In this document: in pieces, positions 34,016 to 36,685 of the stretch
Numbering within the stretch: position 1 is the first letter of the stretch
Layout of the letters: each line of letters starts with the position of its first letter
From: DATBVX01 sp035263105
GTDB lineage: Bacteria; Pseudomonadota; Gammaproteobacteria; Steroidobacterales; Steroidobacteraceae
Reading direction: 5' to 3'
Assembly (NCBI GenBank): GCA_035263105.1
Contig: DATFRO010000075.1
Location: 1 to 36,685 of the forward strand
Length of the DNA stretch: 36,685 nucleotides
Position numbers and translations under genes: made by a program
The notes under the pieces: generated by a model
The model's database searches: none
The model's input: the letters and a program-made list of their open reading frames with translations, nothing else
Told to the model about the DNA's origin: nothing

Positions 34016-34851
34016 GCGGCCCGACTCAACGCGACGCGCGCGAGCGTGCGTGCCGTGTCGAGCTCGGCGAGCAGATCGGCGAGCGGCGGGATGTTCGCAT
34101 CGCGTTCGATGGAGGTCGGCACGGCGCCGAAGCGGCGCACCGCCTGGACGTACAGCTCCCACACCGCGGCGGGAACCGTACGGTCGTGCGTATCCACGAG
34201 ACACGGCCCGTGATCGTCGTGTCCGGCGAGATGGACCTGCCGCACCCGGTTCACGGGCATCGCGTCGAGATACGCGAGGGGATCGAAGCCGTGGTTGACA
34301 CTGCTCACGTAGACGTTGTTGACGTCGAGCAGGATGAGACAGTCCGCCTGCTCCGCGACTGCACGCAGGAACTCGTGCTCGGACAGTGTCGAGGTGTGGA
34401 AGCTGAGGTAGCTCGAGACGTTCTCGAGTACCAGGCGGCACCCGAGGATGTCCTGCGCCACGCGCACGCGTTCGACCACGTGGCGCAGCGCTTCTTCGGT
34501 GTAAGGCAGCGGCAGCAGGTCGTGCGTGTTGCGACCTGCGACTCCGGTCCAGCAAAGGTGATCGGAGATCCAGGCGGCTTCAAAGCGCGCGGCCAGCGCT
34601 TTCACCTGCGCGAGGTACTCGCGATCGAGCGCATCGGTGCCGCCGATCGAGAGCGCCACGCCGTGCAACGCGATCGGAAAGCGCTCGCGCAGCCGCGCCA
34701 GGAAGTGCAGCGGCTTGCCGCCCGGGACCAGGTAGTTCTCCGTCAGTGCCTCGAGCCAGTCGACGCGCACCGGCTCCGCGAGCAGGGCTTCGTAGTGCTC
34801 GGTGCGCAGCCCCAGCCCGAACCCGAGCGCCGATTGCAGCGGGGTCACCAT
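34012..34851 (-). CDS. bufB: DUF692 multinuclear non-haem iron oxidase (MNIO), bufferin maturation enzyme
   Basis: This 279-residue TIM-barrel enzyme belongs to the MbnB/HvfB (DUF692) family, which uses two or three iron ions to oxidise cysteine side chains of a precursor peptide, forming thiooxazole or oxazolone-type heterocycles. Putative metal ligands are all present: His63 (LHGVALSIG), His98 (SDHLCW), Glu143 (LENVSSYLS), Asp176 and Asn179 (LLDVNNVYVS), His187 (NHGFD), His207 (VHLAGHDDH), Asp220 and His222 (DTHD), Glu249 (IERDANIP). It is preceded by the Cys-rich precursor gene after three bases and overlaps the DUF2063 gene by four, so all three are coupled. It acts in the cytoplasm before the precursor is exported. 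Symbol follows the bufferin naming by family resemblance. Confidence 0.93.
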   Translation of the reverse strand: MVTPLQSALGFGLGLRTEHYEALLAEPVRVDWLEALTENYLVPGGKPLHFLARLRERFPIALHGVALSIGGTDALDREYLAQVKALAARFEAAWISDHLCWTGVAGRNTHDLLPLPYTEEALRHVVERVRVAQDILGCRLVLENVSSYLSFHTSTLSEHEFLRAVAEQADCLILLDVNNVYVSSVNHGFDPLAYLDAMPVNRVRQVHLAGHDDHGPCLVDTHDRTVPAAVWELYVQAVRRFGAVPTSIERDANIPPLADLLAELDTARTLARVALSRAA

Positions 34852-34854
34852 CGA

Positions 34855-35124
34855 TCAGGCGCCGGACTTCTCCTTCTGCAGCTTTTCCTTCGCCGCGTCG
34901 CAGTCGGCCTTGGTCATTTCGACCCAGCCGTGGCCCGCGCAATCGTTCTGGCCCTTGCAGGAGCTCTCCGCCGTCGCACAGCTCGAGGTGCCCTTGCAGC
35001 TGTTCACGCCTTCGCACTTGACCGTGCCCTCTTCCGCCGCGGACGCCGTGGCGATGGCGCCGGCGCTGAACAGCACGGCGGCGGCGGCGGCCAGCGCGGC
35101 GTGGGATGCTCTGGAACTGCTCAT
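34855..35124 (-). CDS. bufA2: Bufferin-type Cys-rich precursor peptide (BufA2-like)
   Basis: This 89-residue protein has a signal peptide cleaved near ASAA-EE (residue 30) and a mature part with six cysteines (37, 43, 49, 56, 62, 75) in repeated units: KCEGVNSCKG, SSCATAESSCKGQNDCAGHGW, then KADCDAAKEKL. The CKGxxxC spacing and GHGWVEMTKADC resemble BufA2-family periplasmic bufferins, RiPP metallophores that bind copper or gold and protect the envelope. The following two genes encode the DUF692 enzyme and DUF2063 partner that modify such peptides. Which cysteines are modified cannot be read from the sequence. The ATG at 35124 has AGGGAG nine bases upstream; a longer frame to 35469 lacks a signal at its start and runs into the divergent gene. 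Confidence 0.88.
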   Translation of the reverse strand: MSSSRASHAALAAAAAVLFSAGAIATASAAEEGTVKCEGVNSCKGTSSCATAESSCKGQNDCAGHGWVEMTKADCDAAKEKLQKEKSGA

Positions 35125-35170
35125 GATTCGATACTCCCTGGCTGAATCGGTGGTGAGTGAAGCGGGACAG

Positions 35171-35199
35171 TAGACCGTCGGCATTGCCCGATGGTTTCC
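35171..35199 (-). promoter_or_regulatory. Candidate ECF-type promoter of the bufferin operon
   Basis: On the minus strand GGAAACC (35193-35199) and GTCTA (35171-35175) are separated by 17 bases, the layout of many ECF sigma promoters (GGAAC-type -35 and GTC-type -10). Transcription would start near 35164, about 40 bases before the precursor ATG. Bufferin operons elsewhere are often controlled by ECF sigma factors or copper regulators. Confidence 0.38.
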
Positions 35200-35254
35200 G
35201 GATTGTAACGGCTCTCGGTTCGTCCCCGCGTTGTTGGAGCCGATCCCACGCTGT

Positions 35255-35288
35255 GGCACGCTGCGCGTGCCCGGCATGCCGCGGGCAC
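35255..35288. repeat. Two overlapping, mutually exclusive hairpins upstream of the M48 gene
   Basis: GGCACGC/GCGTGCC (35255-35261 and 35265-35271) forms a 7-bp stem with a 3-base loop. GTGCCCG/CGGGCAC (35267-35273 and 35282-35288) forms another 7-bp stem. They share 35267-35271, so only one can form at a time. They lie between the divergent bufferin and M48 genes. Confidence 0.45.
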
Positions 35289-35342
35289 GAACAAGGCTAA
35301 CAATTTCGCGCGGCCCGCCCGGGCGCGCAGGGGGAACAGCAC

Positions 35343-36685
35343 ATGCGCTTTCGTAGCCAGCTGCAGGCGCTCGCCGGCACGCTACTCCTCTTTCTATGTG
35401 CCGCGACGGCGTTCGGCGCCGAGGCGGCTCCCGAGCTGCCGCCGGGGACCTACACTCCCGATGTGGCAAAGCCGGGACCGGGGTTCGACGTCGAACGCGC
35501 CACGCAGGCTTACCTTGCGATGCTCAGTCCCGAGCAACGCGCGCGTTCCGATGCGTATTACGAGGGCGGCTACTGGCTGCAGCTGTGGCAATTCCTGTAC
35601 TCGGTCGGCGTCCTCGCATTGATCCTGTGGCTGGGGTGGTCGGTGCGCATGCGGGCGCGGGCGGAGCGCATCAGCACACGTCCGATGCTGCAGACGGCGC
35701 TGTTCGTCGCGATGTTCATTCCGCTGCTGTGGGTGCTGTCGCTGCCGATGAGCTGGTACAGCGACTTCCTGCGCGAGCACCAGTACGGGATGTCGAACCA
35801 GGATTTCGGCGCCTGGCTGTGGGACGACATCAAGGGAATGTTCGTGTCCCTGGTGTTCGGCATCATCGCGCTCACCGGCATCTATGCACTGGTGCGTCGC
35901 GCGAGCAGCCGCGCGTGGCTGTGGGCGTCGGGGTTCGTGTGCCTGTTCCTCATCTTCGTGTTCATGGTGACGCCGGTTTTCATCAGCCCGCTCTTCAACG
36001 ACTACAAGCCGCTCGACAACGGGCCGACGCGCGATGCCGTGCTGTCGCTGGCGCACGCGAACCAGATCCCGGTAAACAACGTCATGTGGTTCGATGAATC
36101 GAAGCAGACCAAGCGCGTGAGCGCGAACGTCAGCGGCCTCTTCGGGACGACGCGCGTCAGTCTCAACGACAATCTCCTGAACCGCACCTCGCTCCCGGAG
36201 ATCAAGGCGGTCATGGGCCACGAGATGGGCCACTACGTCCTGCACCACTCGCTCATCGGCACCGCGTTCTACACGATCGTGTTCACACTCGGGTTCCTGG
36301 TGCTGCACCACGCATTCGATCGCATGTTGCCGGGCTGGGGAAAACGTCTCGGCATCATCGGCCGCGCCGATCCAGCGGGCCTGCCGTTTGCCTTCATCGT
36401 GCTCAGCATCTACTTCTTCGTCGCCACGCCCTTCATCAATCGCTTCACCTGCGCCTTCGAGTCCGAGGCGGACATGTTCGGGCTCAACGCCGCGCGCGAG
36501 CCGTACGGGTTCGCGACCTCGGCGATGCGGCTGGGCGCCTATCGCAAGCTCGAGCCGTCGCGGCTGGAAGAATTGCTGTTCTACGATCACCCGAGCGGGC
36601 GCGAGCGCGTCGTGATGTCGATGCAGTGGCTGAAGGAGAACCAGGCGCTGTTCGCGTCGCCGGGCGCGCCTGCGGCCGACAACTA
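35343..36685 (+). CDS. M48 family (Ste24-like) membrane metallopeptidase, right end at the window edge
   Basis: This frame starts at ATG 35343, with AGGGGGAA just upstream, and stays open for 447 codons to the last bases of the window (ending TA plus one missing base, so a stop there is possible). It begins with a signal-like segment (about 7-26), then several membrane helices (near 79-98, 114-134, 168-188, 197-217, 300-320, 345-365). The zinc site is HEMGH (His293, Glu294, His297) in KAVMGHEMGHYV, with the third ligand Glu373 in FESEADMFG. This is the Ste24/CAAX-protease type M48 fold, a barrel of helices enclosing the active site, which in bacteria degrades misfolded membrane proteins. It ends like family members (FYDHPSGRERV). 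It diverges from the bufferin operon. Confidence 0.93.
   Translation, partial: MRFRSQLQALAGTLLLFLCAATAFGAEAAPELPPGTYTPDVAKPGPGFDVERATQAYLAMLSPEQRARSDAYYEGGYWLQLWQFLYSVGVLALILWLGWSVRMRARAERISTRPMLQTALFVAMFIPLLWVLSLPMSWYSDFLREHQYGMSNQDFGAWLWDDIKGMFVSLVFGIIALTGIYALVRRASSRAWLWASGFVCLFLIFVFMVTPVFISPLFNDYKPLDNGPTRDAVLSLAHANQIPVNNVMWFDESKQTKRVSANVSGLFGTTRVSLNDNLLNRTSLPEIKAVMGHEMGHYVLHHSLIGTAFYTIVFTLGFLVLHHAFDRMLPGWGKRLGIIGRADPAGLPFAFIVLSIYFFVATPFINRFTCAFESEADMFGLNAAREPYGFATSAMRLGAYRKLEPSRLEELLFYDHPSGRERVVMSMQWLKENQALFASPGAPAADN

Noticed and set aside
34016..34555. N-terminal extension of the DUF2063 frame
   Set aside because: It overlaps the whole second half of the DUF692 gene in another frame; the real start at 34015 gives the family N-terminus and an ATGA overlap.

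Overview
The window is high-GC bacterial chromosome with dense genes and short intergenic gaps. Its gene families (TonB-dependent receptor, UrcA-family protein, CadC-like winged-helix/TPR regulator, three-gene proton-translocating transhydrogenase, and a priA-argS-SPOR block like that of Pseudomonas) suggest a free-living gammaproteobacterium, perhaps near Steroidobacteraceae/Nevskiales. That placement is inferred from gene content only. I saw no rRNA, tRNA, insertion sequence, prophage or CRISPR array.

Layout. 1-3.8 kb: a YceI-like lipoprotein (cut by the window edge) diverges from a cytochrome b561, a second YceI protein and a large acetyl-CoA hydrolase/transferase-family protein. 4.1-7.8 kb (minus): a TonB-dependent receptor followed by a Tat-exported sarcosine-oxidase-like flavoenzyme, probably an uptake-and-oxidation pair. 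8-10.2 kb (minus): acetyl-CoA synthetase with an unusual histone-H1-like basic tail. 10.3-14.2 kb: a DSSGD-repeat beta-helix protein, a CsbD-like protein, a CadC-like regulator and a UrcA protein. 14.3-15.9 kb (minus): an HNH endonuclease and a fructosamine kinase. 16-18.9 kb: pntAA-pntAB-pntB. 19-21.7 kb: a Rid-family lipoprotein, then a Tat-exported gluconate-2-dehydrogenase-subunit-3-like protein coupled to a GMC flavoprotein. 21.8-23.1 kb: a DUF559 protein, a LysM protein and a helical lipoprotein, ending in a strong terminator. 23.2-24.9 kb (minus): a sigma-factor operon with a DUF3619-like membrane protein, a small exported protein and a repeat-built DUF3106 protein. 25.3-29.8 kb: priA, argS and a SPOR-domain protein. 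29.9-35.1 kb (minus): a bufferin-type RiPP metallophore operon (precursor, DUF692/MNIO enzyme, DUF2063 partner), followed by a subtilase and a serine-hydrolase lipoprotein. 35.3 kb to the end: an M48 (Ste24-like) membrane protease running off the edge.

The most noteworthy system is the bufferin operon at 33227-35124. A signal-peptide-bearing six-cysteine precursor sits directly before the iron enzyme and partner that, in characterised relatives, convert cysteines into metal-binding heterocycles. An ECF-like promoter candidate lies upstream, and no DoxX gene is visible. The family is known, but the precursor sequence, missing fourth gene and neighbouring proteases make this instance worth attention. 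Other unusual points are the basic tail on acetyl-CoA synthetase, the lipid-anchored Rid protein ahead of an exported flavin dehydrogenase, and the 18-residue helical repeats of the DUF3106 protein. Several start codons were moved inward from the longest open frame using ribosome-binding sites, signal peptides or promoter positions; the reasons are given per gene.
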